The notes: generated by a model not told the origin, from the sequence alone. A DNA stretch of 64,000 nt from JALHNI01 sp965229305 (GCA_965229305.1 CBDDIZ010000042.1:496001-560000); one strand, 5' to 3'. Counted from the first letter of the stretch, positions 35,822-45,771 are shown. Translations and numbers: made by a program.

Positions 35822-37624
35822 CTATGACTGCTTCAGTTCCAACTCCTGCCAGCGTTCGTACAGCTTCTCTCGCTCCCGCTCCGCCGAGGCCAGGTCCTCG
35901 AGCGCCTTGGCCAACGCCGGACCGTCACCGGCCGCCGCCGCCGTTTCCATCGCCGCCTGCCGCTCTTCCACCACCGCTTCCGCCTGCAGAATCCGCTCTT
36001 CCATCGAGTCCCACTCGCGCTGATCCTTGTACGAGAGCTTCTTCTTCGCGTCCGCCGCCACTGGCGCGGATGAAGCTGTCGTCGGAGCGGCTTCGGCGGC
36101 CGGCTTCGCCTTCACCTTCGGCGTCTCGAGCGATTGCTCCCATTGCGAGTAGTCCGCAAACAGTCCCGCGCCGCCTTCGCCATCGAGCCCCAATACCCGC
36201 GTCGACACGCGGTCCAGCATGTACCGGTCGTGCGTCACCAGCACCAGCGCCCCCGGAAACTCCATCAGGCTTTCTTCCAGCGTCTCGAGCGTCGGGATGT
36301 CCAAATCGTTCGTCGGTTCGTCCAGCAGCAATAAATCCGCCGTCTCCAGCATCAGCCGCGCGATGTGCACGCGCGCCTTCTCCCCGCCGGACAATCGCCC
36401 CACCGGTTGCTCCAATTGCTCCACCGGAAACGAGAACCGCTTTGCCCACGGCGCTACATGAATCGGCCGCCCCTGATACATCACCGAGTCGCCATGCGGA
36501 CAAAGCGCGCGCCGCAGCGTCAGATCCGGCGCCAGCGACTCCGCCCGATTCTGCGCAAAGTACACCACCTTCAGAAAGTCCGCTTGCTTCAGCGTCCCTT
36601 CCGCCGGCTTTAACTCGCCCATCAGCAGCCGCATCAGCGTCGTCTTGCCGCTCCCGTTCGGACCCACCAGCCCCAGCCGCGTCCCCGGACCCAACACAAA
36701 ATCCAGCCCGCTGAACAGCCGCTTGCCGCCCACCTCGCCCGCCAGATTTTCGGCCTCCACCAGCCGCTTCGTCTTCCGTTCGGACGCTGAAAAGTCGATG
36801 CCCACTCGCTGCGCCGTCCGCTGCCGCGCCGTCACATCCGCCAGATCGCCAATCAACTCGTGTGCCGTATCGATGCGCGCCTTCGCCTTCGTCGTCCGCG
36901 CCTTCGGACCCCGCCGCAGCCATTCCAGCTCTCCTCGCACCCGCGACGCCAACCCCGCCCGCTCGGACTCCTGCGCAATCAGAAACTCGCTCTTCCGCTC
37001 CAGAAACTCGCCGTAATTCCCCTTCACCACGAACAGCCCGCCCGGATACGCCGGCGCCAGTTCCGCCACGTACGTCGCCACATTCTCCAAAAAGTAGCGG
37101 TCATGCGTGATCACCACGCAGGCGAACTTCGCCCCCACCAGCAGCTTCTCGAGCCACAGAATGCCGGCCAGGTCCAGGTGATTCGTCGGTTCGTCCAGCA
37201 GCAGCAGATCCGGCTCGGTCGCCAGCGCCTCGGCGATCGCCAGTCGCTTTTTCCATCCGCCCGACAGCGAATCCACCGTCGCCGCCGGATCCGTAAAGCC
37301 CACCCGGCTCATCAAAGCCTGCCGCTCGTATTCCCGCTCATCGCCCGGCAGCGCCGCTTCCAGCACCTGCGCGACCGTGGATCCCGCCGCAAACCGCGAC
37401 TCCTGGGTCACATACGCCATGCGCGTGCCCTTGCGATAAGCCACTTCGCCCGCGTCCGGATCCAGCCGGCCCGCCAGTATTTGTAAAAAGGTCGATTTGC
37501 CTGCCCCGTTCGGGCCGATCAGTCCCAGCCGGTCGCCGTCATTGACGCCCAAAGAGACATTTTGAAAGAGCGGTTTAGCGCCAAACGATTTTTGCAGCGA
37601 CTGAGCGCTCACCAACAGAGCCAT
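35822..37624 (-). CDS. uup: ABC-F ATPase, Uup type
   Basis: Predicted 600-residue soluble protein with two ABC domains: Walker A GPNGAGKST near residue 38 with signature LSGGW, and GPNGSGKTT near residue 322 with LSGGEKARV. Both Walker B motifs end in LLLLDEPTNHLD or LLLLDEPTNDLD. The linker between them is basic and helical (RRGPKARTTKAKARID). A C-terminal coiled coil (about 530-600, REWDSMEERILQAEAVVEE) is the Uup-type DNA/ribosome-binding tail, which favours Uup over EttA or YheS. There is no transmembrane domain. Family members act on ribosomes and in replication-linked DNA metabolism. Confidence 0.88.
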   Translation of the reverse strand: MALLVSAQSLQKSFGAKPLFQNVSLGVNDGDRLGLIGPNGAGKSTFLQILAGRLDPDAGEVAYRKGTRMAYVTQESRFAAGSTVAQVLEAALPGDEREYERQALMSRVGFTDPAATVDSLSGGWKKRLAIAEALATEPDLLLLDEPTNHLDLAGILWLEKLLVGAKFACVVITHDRYFLENVATYVAELAPAYPGGLFVVKGNYGEFLERKSEFLIAQESERAGLASRVRGELEWLRRGPKARTTKAKARIDTAHELIGDLADVTARQRTAQRVGIDFSASERKTKRLVEAENLAGEVGGKRLFSGLDFVLGPGTRLGLVGPNGSGKTTLMRLLMGELKPAEGTLKQADFLKVVYFAQNRAESLAPDLTLRRALCPHGDSVMYQGRPIHVAPWAKRFSFPVEQLEQPVGRLSGGEKARVHIARLMLETADLLLLDEPTNDLDIPTLETLEESLMEFPGALVLVTHDRYMLDRVSTRVLGLDGEGGAGLFADYSQWEQSLETPKVKAKPAAEAAPTTASSAPVAADAKKKLSYKDQREWDSMEERILQAEAVVEERQAAMETAAAAGDGPALAKALEDLASAEREREKLYERWQELELKQS

Positions 37625-37650
37625 GTAGCTCTATTGTCCCCTATCGTTGC

Positions 37651-37893
37651 TTACCCGCCGTAGCGCTTGGCTCGCGCTTGCGGCACACCCCATTGCGACT
37701 TCTTGTCCTTCGTCTTCGGCGTTCGCTGTTTCTTCTTCTTGGGCTTCGACTCCACCGCCTTCGCCCGCTTCACCGCGAAAGCCTTCGCGCTCACCACTTT
37801 GCGCGTCGCCATCGTCCGCGGCGGTTCTTTGGCGCTCGCCAAACCCGTCACGCCCGAAAACACCAGAGTCAGCCACAGGGTAAAGGTACGCAT
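37651..37893 (-). CDS. Small secreted lysine-rich protein
   Basis: Predicted 80 residues. A credible signal peptide (MRTFTLWLTLVFSGVTGLAS) is followed by a mature part made mostly of Lys, Arg, Ala and Thr, including ESKPKKKKQRTPKTKDKK, and ending in ARAKRYGG. No folded domain is expected. The ribosome site is weak. An overlapping frame on this strand and one on the other are equally long, so the call rests on the signal peptide. It lies 26 bases upstream of the Uup gene in the same direction. A cell-wall or nucleic-acid-binding role would be a guess. Confidence 0.5.
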   Translation of the reverse strand: MRTFTLWLTLVFSGVTGLASAKEPPRTMATRKVVSAKAFAVKRAKAVESKPKKKKQRTPKTKDKKSQWGVPQARAKRYGG

Positions 37894-37990
37894 CGCCGTT
37901 CAGCCCGTTTATCGGCTGTTTGGCCCCCGAACAGTACCCTTCACGCCGACCTGTTTTCCACCCCCTGGTAAATTGGAAGTGTCACCCCCG

Positions 37991-39028
37991 ATGATTGCGC
38001 GCGCCTACAGTAATTGGTTGAATCAGTGGGAGAACCACCTTTGCTTCCGCTCGACGGACCGCGTGGAGCGCCCCTTCGACTGGGGCCTCGACTACACCTC
38101 CGCCTGGCCCCGCCCCGTCATTGCCAACGGCCCTTCCCCGGAAGCTGAACTCGCCGCGCTCAATCGCCACATCATCGCCCACAGCGACGAATTCTTCGGC
38201 TACCAGCCCCCCACCGACTTCGCCCTTCAAGGTGACCGCCTCACCTTCACCTCGCCCCACTCCACGCCCCACGGCCCCAATAACACCGTCCACGCCCGCG
38301 TCTTCCCCGGCCGCAATCCCCAGGGCCGCGCCGTCGTCGTCCTCCCGCACTGGAATTCCCACGCCGCCCAGCACGTCGGCCTCTGCCAGGGCATCGCCTG
38401 GTTCGGACCCACCGTCATCCGTCTCTCCCTCCCCTATCACGACGAGCGCATGCCCGCCGAACTCACCCGCGCCGATTACGCCGTCTCCTCCAACATCTGC
38501 CGCACCATCGATGCCACCCGTCAGGCCGTCATCGATACCCGCGCCTGCTTCGACTGGTTCGAGCAGCAGGGCTACCACCGCCTCGGCATCGTCGGCACCA
38601 GCCTCGGCTCCTGTTACGCCTTCCTCACCTCCGCCCACGACTCGCGCATCAAGGTCAACGTCTTCAACCATTGCAGTTCCCACTTCAGCGACGTCGTCTG
38701 GACCGGCCTCTCCACCATCCACATCAAAAAGACCCTCGCCGAGCACCTCGACGTCGACCGTCTCCGCGACCTCTGGAACTGCCTCAGCCCCGTCAACTAC
38801 ATGGCCAAATACGCCGCCCACGATCACAAGCGGCAAAAATTCATCTATACCGCCTACGACACCACCTTCCTGCCGCACCTTTCCGAGCAGATCCTGGCCT
38901 GCGTCCGCGACCATGGCATTCGCCACGAAGTCGCCAAGCTTCCCTGCGGCCACTACACCATGGGCGAATCGCCGTTTAAGTTCATGGACGGCTACCAGAT
39001 CATTTCTTCCCTGGTCCGCTGGCTCTAG
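37991..39028 (+). CDS. Alpha/beta hydrolase family protein
   Basis: Predicted 345 residues, no signal peptide. The ATG at 37991 is used; a GTG at 37979 in frame is an alternative. The alpha/beta-hydrolase core is visible as VVVLPHWNSHAAQHVGL, then IRLSLPYHDERMP, the elbow GTSLGSC with Ser204, and a late PCGHYTMGESPFKFMDGY with the probable catalytic histidine. The pattern resembles the ABHD18-like group of intracellular hydrolases. The substrate is unknown. It is followed after 18 bases by the PQQ dehydrogenase in the same direction. Confidence 0.75.
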   Translation: MIARAYSNWLNQWENHLCFRSTDRVERPFDWGLDYTSAWPRPVIANGPSPEAELAALNRHIIAHSDEFFGYQPPTDFALQGDRLTFTSPHSTPHGPNNTVHARVFPGRNPQGRAVVVLPHWNSHAAQHVGLCQGIAWFGPTVIRLSLPYHDERMPAELTRADYAVSSNICRTIDATRQAVIDTRACFDWFEQQGYHRLGIVGTSLGSCYAFLTSAHDSRIKVNVFNHCSSHFSDVVWTGLSTIHIKKTLAEHLDVDRLRDLWNCLSPVNYMAKYAAHDHKRQKFIYTAYDTTFLPHLSEQILACVRDHGIRHEVAKLPCGHYTMGESPFKFMDGYQIISSLVRWL

Positions 39029-39046
39029 CCGATAGAATATGGGGCG

Positions 39047-41143
39047 ATGCGTCGCTGTCTACTTGCCCTTCTTCTGCCCCTCGCCCTTTCCGCCCAAAAC
39101 GCCAAAGACTATCGTGGCTGGCCCGCCTTCGGTGGCGGCCCGGGCAACATCCACTACTCCTCGCTGAAACAAATCACGCCCGCCAACGTGAACCAGCTCA
39201 AGGTCGCCTGGGTCTACGACACCAAAGACGCCTACAACGGCTCGGACCTTCAAGCCAACCCCATCGTCGTCAACGGCATCATGTACACCACCACGCCCAA
39301 GCTCCGCCTGGTCGCCCTCGATGCCGCCACCGGCCAGCTCAAATGGAGCTTCGATGGCCTCCGCGGCCAGCGCCCCAATCACCGCAACCGCGGCGCCACT
39401 TACTGGACCGACGGGAAGAAAGCGCGCCTCTTCTTCGGCCTCGGAGCCGACTTCTACTCCATCGATGCCGCCAACGGCGAGCCTGACCCCGCCTTCGGCG
39501 ACAAAGGCAAAATCGACCTCCGCGACGCCTTCCCCGAACGCCCCAAAGAGCTCAACAACCTCAGCGTCCCCACCCCCGGCGTCATCTACCAGGACCTCAT
39601 CATTCTCGGCAGTTCCGTCGCCGAAACCCATCCCTCCACCCAGGGCGACATCCGCGCCTATGACGTCCGCACCGGCAAACTCGTCTGGACCTTTCACACC
39701 ATCCCCCGCCCCGGCGAACCCGGCTACGAAACCTGGCCCAAGGACGCCTGGAAGTACACCGGCGGCGCCAACGCCTGGGCCGGCCTCGTCGTCGACCAGA
39801 AACGCGGCACCGTCTTCGTCCCCACCGGCTCCGCCGCTTACGACTTCTACGGTGCGGACCGTCACGGCGACAACCTCTACGCCAACTCCATCCTCTGCCT
39901 CGACGCCAAAACCGGCCACCGTAAATGGCACTTCCAGACCGTCAAGCACGACGTCTGGGATCTCGACTTTCCCTCCGCCCCGCTCCTGATCACCGTCAAG
40001 CACCAGGGCAAGAACGTCGACGCCATCGCTCAAGCCGGCAAAGACGGCTTCGTCTACGTCCTCAATCGCGACACCGGCGAAAGCCTCTTCCCGCTCACCA
40101 CGCGCCAGGTGCCTGCCTCGAACGTCGATGGCGAACTCCTCTCCACCACCCAGCGCGTGCCCACCAAGCCCGCGCCCTTCTCGCGCCAAGTCTTCACCGG
40201 GCCCGAAATGCTTTCCAATCGCACCCCCGAAGTGAACGCCCAGTTACGCGAACAGCTCAAGAACCTCGATTACGGTGACCGTTTCACGCCCCCCAGCCTG
40301 CGCGGCACCATCGTCATGCCCGGCTTCTCCGGCGGCGCCGAATGGGGCGGCCAGGCCTACGATCCCGAAACGCATCTCTTCTACATCAACGCTAACGAAG
40401 CCCCCTGGGTGCTCAAGCTCGTTCCCGCCGACCAGATCCCCCAGCGCGGCCTCACCACTTCGCGCCTCTATCAAACGCGCTGCGCGTCCTGCCACGGTCA
40501 GGACCAGAAGGGCGCCCCGCCCGAGTTCCCCGCCGTCGATAACCTCGCCGCCAAAATGACCGCCCCGCAAATCGTCGCCCTGCTCCGCAAAGGCACCGGT
40601 CGCATGCCCCCCTTCGCCAACCTCGGCGACCCCGCCCTCACCGCGCTCACCGATTACCTGCTCACCCGCAACGATCAGCGCGTCACCGTCTCCACCGGCC
40701 CCAAGCCGCTGGTCACCTCCAAGTACATGATGAACGGCTATCAGAAGTTCCTCGATGCCGATGGCTACCCCGCCGTCACCCCGCCCTGGGGCACGCTCAA
40801 CGCCATCAACCTCGATACCGGCGAATATAAGTGGCGCATCCCCTTCGGCGAGTACCCGGAGTTAGCCGCCAAAGGTCTGAAGGACACCGGCGTCGAAAGT
40901 CATGGCGGCGGCATCGTCACCGCCGGCGGACTCTTCTTCATCGCCGCCAGCCCCCACGACCAAAAACTCCGCGCCTTTGATAAGCTCACCGGCAAGTTAC
41001 TCTGGGAAACCCAAATGACCCACGCCGGCAACGCCTCCATCTCCATGTACGAAGTCAACGGCAAGCAGTATGTCACTGTGCCCGCTGGCGGCGGCCGTGG
41101 TCATGCTTCCGGCGGCACTTACATCACTTACTCGCTTCCGTAA
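39047..41143 (+). CDS. PQQ-dependent dehydrogenase with internal cytochrome c domain
   Basis: Predicted 698 residues with a signal peptide (LLALLLPLALSAQ) and GGGG just before the ATG. The eight-bladed quinoprotein propeller is split: blades begin at WPAFGGGPGNIHYSSL and resume after an inserted mono-haem domain with CASCHGQDQKG (Cys479, Cys482, His483) and RMPPFANLGDPALTALTDY. The last blades carry the classic WGTLNAINLDTGEYKWRIPF and GGLFFIAASPHDQKLRAFD. This order resembles membrane glucose-type or glycerol-type quinoproteins with a haem relay. An alcohol or sugar substrate is likely, but unknown. Its last 20 bases overlap the convergent hydrolase gene. Confidence 0.9.
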   Translation: MRRCLLALLLPLALSAQNAKDYRGWPAFGGGPGNIHYSSLKQITPANVNQLKVAWVYDTKDAYNGSDLQANPIVVNGIMYTTTPKLRLVALDAATGQLKWSFDGLRGQRPNHRNRGATYWTDGKKARLFFGLGADFYSIDAANGEPDPAFGDKGKIDLRDAFPERPKELNNLSVPTPGVIYQDLIILGSSVAETHPSTQGDIRAYDVRTGKLVWTFHTIPRPGEPGYETWPKDAWKYTGGANAWAGLVVDQKRGTVFVPTGSAAYDFYGADRHGDNLYANSILCLDAKTGHRKWHFQTVKHDVWDLDFPSAPLLITVKHQGKNVDAIAQAGKDGFVYVLNRDTGESLFPLTTRQVPASNVDGELLSTTQRVPTKPAPFSRQVFTGPEMLSNRTPEVNAQLREQLKNLDYGDRFTPPSLRGTIVMPGFSGGAEWGGQAYDPETHLFYINANEAPWVLKLVPADQIPQRGLTTSRLYQTRCASCHGQDQKGAPPEFPAVDNLAAKMTAPQIVALLRKGTGRMPPFANLGDPALTALTDYLLTRNDQRVTVSTGPKPLVTSKYMMNGYQKFLDADGYPAVTPPWGTLNAINLDTGEYKWRIPFGEYPELAAKGLKDTGVESHGGGIVTAGGLFFIAASPHDQKLRAFDKLTGKLLWETQMTHAGNASISMYEVNGKQYVTVPAGGGRGHASGGTYITYSLP

Positions 41144-42164
41144 CGAAGCGGTCGATCTCGTCTACCCACAGCGTCCGGATCGCGTCAGTCTCCATCAGGA
41201 GCTCATGGCGCGATCCCGGATACTTCACCAACTGACAATTCGGCAGTCGCTTGCAAGCCTCCTCGTGCGCCGCCGCCTCGACGAACGTGTCCTCGCCCGC
41301 TGACCCCATCAGGATCGGGGTCCGAATCTGCTCCAGATACCCCGCATTCATCACCGCCCCGCACGACTGATAGAACTCATACGCCCACCGATACGTCCCG
41401 CCGCCCACCCGCAACTCGGGCCGCTCCCGGAACCACCGCGTCATCATCGCGTCGCGCGCCGCATCATGCGTCACCGGACTCGTCTGCGCATTGCGCGCCG
41501 GATCGTCGCGCCAGTCATGTTGACCGAGCGCATAGCTCTCGCCCAACCCCGCCGCGATCATCAACCCCGCTAGCGCCCGCGCCCGCCACGCCGGCATGCC
41601 AGCCCGCGAGCCGATCCGCAGCGCCGGCGTCGAGAGCACTGCCGCCCGCACTAAATCAGGATGCTCATGCAACGTTCGCAGCGCGATGTTGCCGCCCATC
41701 GAATGCGCCACCAGATACACCGGCCCATCCACGGCCATTCGCAGATACTGCGCCAGGTCGTCGCGATCGTGCTCGAAGCCGATCGAATGCGCCATCTGCG
41801 GATTCGTCAGGTAACGCTCAGATCCGCCTTGCCCCCGCCAATCGAGCGACGACACCGCGTAGCCCCGCGCGAGTAAGTCGTTCATGAACTCGTAATACTT
41901 CTCGGCGAACTCCGTGTAGCCGCCGACAATCACTACCCACGCCCGGATCGGCGTGAGTGGCTTCGCCGATCCGTATCTCAGCCGTGCCCCGTCCGCATTC
42001 TCAAAGTAAGCCCATTCCCACGTCGCCGGACGGTTGAAGCGCGCTTCGAGCTCTGGCGGCGCTACGCCCACCCTCGGCAGACTGCCGTGCGGATTCCCCA
42101 CCCGGCAGTTGTACAGAGCGACGCAGACGGCGAAAACAGCAGCCACCCCGACCGCTCGACGCAT
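41124..42164 (-). CDS. Membrane-anchored alpha/beta hydrolase, lysophospholipase-like
   Basis: Predicted 346 residues. A hydrophobic N-terminal segment (VGVAAVFAVCVALYNC) could be a membrane anchor or a lipoprotein signal. The domain follows the monoglyceride lipase/lysophospholipase L2 plan: VVIVGGYTEFAEKYYEFMND, SLDWRGQGGSER, the elbow AHSMGGN with Ser155, and SAGEDTFVE and PGSRHELLME carrying the acid and histidine. The catalytic triad therefore looks intact. A membrane-lipid substrate is likely from family. The stop lies inside the end of the PQQ dehydrogenase gene; the NIPSNAP gene is 10 bases upstream. Confidence 0.83.
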   Translation of the reverse strand: MRRAVGVAAVFAVCVALYNCRVGNPHGSLPRVGVAPPELEARFNRPATWEWAYFENADGARLRYGSAKPLTPIRAWVVIVGGYTEFAEKYYEFMNDLLARGYAVSSLDWRGQGGSERYLTNPQMAHSIGFEHDRDDLAQYLRMAVDGPVYLVAHSMGGNIALRTLHEHPDLVRAAVLSTPALRIGSRAGMPAWRARALAGLMIAAGLGESYALGQHDWRDDPARNAQTSPVTHDAARDAMMTRWFRERPELRVGGGTYRWAYEFYQSCGAVMNAGYLEQIRTPILMGSAGEDTFVEAAAHEEACKRLPNCQLVKYPGSRHELLMETDAIRTLWVDEIDRFVTEASK

Positions 42165-42174
42165 CGTGGCCTAC

Positions 42175-42594
42175 TTACTTAATCTTCGAGTAGTCGGTGG
42201 GTTCCAGAAACACGCTCTCCACCTTCTGGTTGATCTTGCCGTCCTTCTCGCTCTCCGCCGCCACCTTCTTCCATTCCGGATCGTTGCGGAACGCATCCCA
42301 GGCCGCCTTCGCCGCGTCCCGGCTCGGGTGAGCAATGATGTACACCAGCGTATTGTTCTTCGTCGGTCCTTCGAGCGGCGTCCAATAGCCGATGTTCTGC
42401 ATCCCGTGCTTCTCGAAGATGCGCGTGGTGTGATTCCGGAAGCGCGCATTCAGCGCGTCCAGCTTTCCGTCGAACGTCGTATACGTGCGCATCTCAAACA
42501 CGCGCGCCGGCGCCGCGGCATTCGCCCCCGTCAAATAGCCACCCGCGAAGATCAGGAGGGCCAGCGGCAACAGGATCAATAAGGTTCTGAGCAT
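42175..42594 (-). CDS. NIPSNAP-family protein with N-terminal membrane segment
   Basis: Predicted 139 residues from the ATG at 42594, which opens a hydrophobic helix (LLILLPLALLIFAGGYLTG). The NIPSNAP ferredoxin-like fold follows: VFEMRTYTTFDGKLDALNAR, HTTRIFEKHGMQNIGYWTP, NTLVYIIAHPSRDAAKAAWD, FRNDPEWKKVAAE. The first helix may be a signal or anchor. NIPSNAP proteins are small dimeric barrels of unclear biochemical role. It forms a two-gene unit with the lipase-like gene downstream. Confidence 0.88.
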   Translation of the reverse strand: MLRTLLILLPLALLIFAGGYLTGANAAAPARVFEMRTYTTFDGKLDALNARFRNHTTRIFEKHGMQNIGYWTPLEGPTKNNTLVYIIAHPSRDAAKAAWDAFRNDPEWKKVAAESEKDGKINQKVESVFLEPTDYSKIK

Positions 42595-42635
42595 GGTTAG
42601 GATTGTATCCCCAAAACGCGGCATATAATCGGACG

Positions 42636-43934
42636 ATGGGTTTCTCCAGGCGCGGCTTCGTCTTGGGCTCCGGCGCCGCTGCGTTTGCCCAAACTCCGGC
42701 CAATTCTCGCATCCAGGTGGGCGTCATCGGATGCGGCGCCCGCTCGCAACAACTGATGGAAGGCCTCATGGCCAATCCCGGCGTCGCCATCACCGCCATC
42801 AGCGACGCTTACCGTGGCCGCGTCACCCGCACCCAGGAAAATTGGGGACCCGGCGCCAAAGACTATCGCGACTACCGCGAGATCCTCTCCCGGCGCGACA
42901 TCGACGCCGTCATCATCGCCACCCCGGACCATTGGCACCACCGCATGTGCCTCGATGCTCTCGCCGCCGGCAAAGACGTCTACTGCGAAAAGCCCCTCAC
43001 CTACCGCTCGAGCGAAGGCAAGGAGATTGCCGCCGCCGTCAAACAGTCCGGCCGCATCCTGCAGGTCGGCAGCCAGGGCTGTAGCGGCATCCTCCAGGAA
43101 CGCGCCCGCCAGATCGTCCAATCCGGCAAGCTTGGCAAAGTCACCCTCATCCGCGCCGCCTACAACCGCAACTCCGCCTCCGGCGCCTGGATCTATCCCA
43201 TCCCGCCCGATGCCACGCCGCAAACCGTCGATTGGGATCGCTTCCTCGGCAGCGCCCCGCGCCACCCCTATTCGAACGAGCGCTTCTTCCGCTGGCGCTG
43301 CTACAACGACTATTCGGGCGGCATCGCCACCGATCTCTTCGTCCACCTCTGCACCACCATCCAGTTCGTCATGAATTCCGCCGGCCCTTCCAAAGCCGTC
43401 GCCATGGGCGAACTCTACCGCTGGAAAGAAAGCCGCGAAGTCTACGACACCATCAACGGCCTTCTCGAATACCCCGAAGGTTTCGCCGCCAATCTCAGCT
43501 CCACCTTCAACAACGAATCGCTCGCCGATGGCAGCTTCCAGTTCCTCGGCACCGAAGGCACGCTCGTCCTCAACTTCACCAGCCTCCAGTTACTGGCGGA
43601 AGCCGGCCGCGAGGACAACCGCTGGATCGTCGAAAGCTGGCCCCGCGCTCTCGAAAAAGCCTACTACGACGACCCCAAAATCCGTCAAACTGAAATGCCC
43701 GGCACCTGGCCCGCCACGTTGCGCCCTGGGGCCGAAACCTACCGGGCCGAGGGAGTTGACTCCACTGTGCTCCACTTCGCGAACTGGCTCAAAGCCATTC
43801 GCACCCGGCAACCTCATTGGGAAGATGCGCAAACCGGCCACCGCGCCGCCGCGTGCGCCCACATGCTCAATCAATCCGCGCGCGAAGAGCGTGTCGTCAA
43901 GTGGGACCTGAATAGGAACGATATCGCCGGATGA
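42636..43934 (+). CDS. Tat-exported Gfo/Idh/MocA oxidoreductase
   Basis: Predicted 432 residues from the ATG at 42636; the frame opens earlier, but this start gives a twin-arginine signal (FSRRGFVLGSGAAAFAQ). The Rossmann motif VGVIGCGARSQQL and the lysine motif YCEKPLTY are intact, with DHWHHRMCLDALAAGKDV between. The C-terminal domain carries NDYSGGIATDLFVHLCTTI, typical of the family. Like glucose-fructose oxidoreductase, it would be exported folded with bound NAD(P). A role in making 3-keto-sugars is plausible given the DUF1080 gene at 4864, but distance makes this inference only. Its TGA overlaps the kinase ATG in ATGA. Confidence 0.88.
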   Translation: MGFSRRGFVLGSGAAAFAQTPANSRIQVGVIGCGARSQQLMEGLMANPGVAITAISDAYRGRVTRTQENWGPGAKDYRDYREILSRRDIDAVIIATPDHWHHRMCLDALAAGKDVYCEKPLTYRSSEGKEIAAAVKQSGRILQVGSQGCSGILQERARQIVQSGKLGKVTLIRAAYNRNSASGAWIYPIPPDATPQTVDWDRFLGSAPRHPYSNERFFRWRCYNDYSGGIATDLFVHLCTTIQFVMNSAGPSKAVAMGELYRWKESREVYDTINGLLEYPEGFAANLSSTFNNESLADGSFQFLGTEGTLVLNFTSLQLLAEAGREDNRWIVESWPRALEKAYYDDPKIRQTEMPGTWPATLRPGAETYRAEGVDSTVLHFANWLKAIRTRQPHWEDAQTGHRAAACAHMLNQSAREERVVKWDLNRNDIAG

Positions 43935-45760
43935 GTTGGGTCGGAAGGTCGATTGCTCAATACGAAATTACCGCCAAGATCGGTGAAGGCGGCATGGGGG
44001 AAGTCTATGCCGCGCGTGACACCCGTCTAAACCGGCCGGTCGCCATCAAGATCCTCCCGCAGGATAAGCTTGCCGATCCGGACCGCCGCCGCCGCTTCCT
44101 CCAGGAAGCCCAGGCCGCCTCCGGCCTCAACCACCCCAACATCATCACCGTCCACGACCTCCTCGCCGACTCCGGCGGCGACTGTCTGGTGATGGAGTAC
44201 CTCACCGGCAAAACCCTCACCCAAGCCATCCCGCCCGAAGGTTTGCCGCTGCGCGAAGTCCTCTCCTACTCGCTCCAGATCGCCGACGCCCTCCACGCCG
44301 CGCACTCCGCCAACATCATCCATCGCGACCTCAAACCCGCGAACGTCATGATCTCCTCCGCCGGCCGCGTCAAGCTCCTCGACTTCGGCCTCGCCAAACT
44401 CGTCGCCCCTGAAGCGGACCCCAACAGCGACATCACCCGCACCCTCGGCCCCCAGACCATCGAAGGCTCCCTGCTCGGCACCATCAACTACATGTCGCCG
44501 GAACAGGCCGAAGGCAAGCTCGTCGACGCCCGTTCCGACATGTTCACTTACGGCGGCGTCCTCTATGAAATGTTGAGCGGCCGTCCGCCCTTTGCCGGCG
44601 GCTCGCAACTCGCCACCCTCACCGCCATCCTGCGCGACGAACCCATCGCCCTGCCGGCCACCGTCCCCGCCGATCTTACGGCCCTCATCACGCGCTGCCT
44701 CCGCAAGGATCCCGCCGCGCGCTACAACTCCATGGAAGAGGTCCGCAACGAAGTCGCGCGCATCAAAGCCGCGCACGATAGCGGCATCCTCGATCAGAAC
44801 CCAGTTGCCAACTCCGGCATCATCCCGCCGCCGCCCGCGCCGCCGCCATCTTCGAATCGCAGTGGCCTCTGGATCGGCCTCGCCGCCTTCCTGGTGATCG
44901 CCGCCATTCTCGGCGTCTTCGTCTGGCCCCGCATGTCCAATTCCGACGCCGACGAGCCCGAAGAGAACGCCGCCGTCACCGCGCATCAGCCCCCTCCGCC
45001 GCCCCAGTTGCCCGACGTCCTCACCAACGAAAGCGTCATCGAAATGGTGAAGGAGAAGCTGCCCGAGCGCTTTATCGTCTCCCAGCTCCGCACCGCCAAA
45101 ACCAAATTCGACCTCTCCACCTCGGAGCTCATCCGCCTCAGCAAGGCCGGCGTCTCCGAAGCCGTCGTCGCCGTCATGCGCGACCCCAAAGCCATCCTTC
45201 CCTCGGCTCCCGCGCCCGTCGCCTCCTCCTCCGCTCCGGCTACGACGGCGCCCGCCACCGCTACCCCCATCGTCCCCGGCGCTCCGCCCAAACCCGGCGA
45301 GCCCACGCCCCCCGCCAATAAAAGCGAACCCGCTACCGCCCACCCCGTCGCCCATCCGGCCGGCGTCCTCGCCGATGGCACCCGCGTTCGCATCATGTTC
45401 GATGAAGCCGTCAACCGCGCCCTGCGCGACTCTTCCCCCGTCAAGATCTCCGTCTCGGAAAACGTCATGCTGAACGGCCGCGTCGTCATCCCGGCCGGTG
45501 CGCCGGTCACCGCCACGCTCGCCATCCAACCCGGCCGCAAGCTGATTGGCAAAGGCCTCCGCGGCCTCCTCCAACTCGACACCGTCCGCGCCTTCGATGG
45601 CCGCCAGATCCGCATCCGCTCGCGCGTCGCCGGTGCACCCTCCGAAGCCCGCCGCCCCATCGATGCCAACGGCCTCTCCTCTGGCAACGTCCCCGAAGGC
45701 ATCCTCGTCACCAAAGGCACCGAGATCTACTGCTACGTGGACGGCGACTTCACCATCTGA
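43931..45760 (+). CDS. Transmembrane Ser/Thr protein kinase, PknB type
   Basis: Predicted 609 residues. The kinase domain (about 10-280) keeps all key residues: GEGGMGEVY loop, K40, HRDLKPANVM with D133, DFG at 151-153 and a MSPEQAEGK segment. A proline-rich linker leads to one transmembrane helix (312-332, LWIGLAAFLVIAAILGVF). Outside the membrane, residues about 360-420 carry NESVIEMVKEKLPERFIVSQ, followed by an alanine/proline linker. The last 150 residues form a beta domain (DGTRVRIMFDEAVNRALRDS, EGILVTKGTEIYCYV). There are no PASTA repeats. It overlaps the oxidoreductase gene by four bases, and a histidine kinase follows after 11 bases. Confidence 0.92.
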   Translation: MSWVGRSIAQYEITAKIGEGGMGEVYAARDTRLNRPVAIKILPQDKLADPDRRRRFLQEAQAASGLNHPNIITVHDLLADSGGDCLVMEYLTGKTLTQAIPPEGLPLREVLSYSLQIADALHAAHSANIIHRDLKPANVMISSAGRVKLLDFGLAKLVAPEADPNSDITRTLGPQTIEGSLLGTINYMSPEQAEGKLVDARSDMFTYGGVLYEMLSGRPPFAGGSQLATLTAILRDEPIALPATVPADLTALITRCLRKDPAARYNSMEEVRNEVARIKAAHDSGILDQNPVANSGIIPPPPAPPPSSNRSGLWIGLAAFLVIAAILGVFVWPRMSNSDADEPEENAAVTAHQPPPPPQLPDVLTNESVIEMVKEKLPERFIVSQLRTAKTKFDLSTSELIRLSKAGVSEAVVAVMRDPKAILPSAPAPVASSSAPATTAPATATPIVPGAPPKPGEPTPPANKSEPATAHPVAHPAGVLADGTRVRIMFDEAVNRALRDSSPVKISVSENVMLNGRVVIPAGAPVTATLAIQPGRKLIGKGLRGLLQLDTVRAFDGRQIRIRSRVAGAPSEARRPIDANGLSSGNVPEGILVTKGTEIYCYVDGDFTI

Positions 45761-45771
45761 CTCTCCCCGCC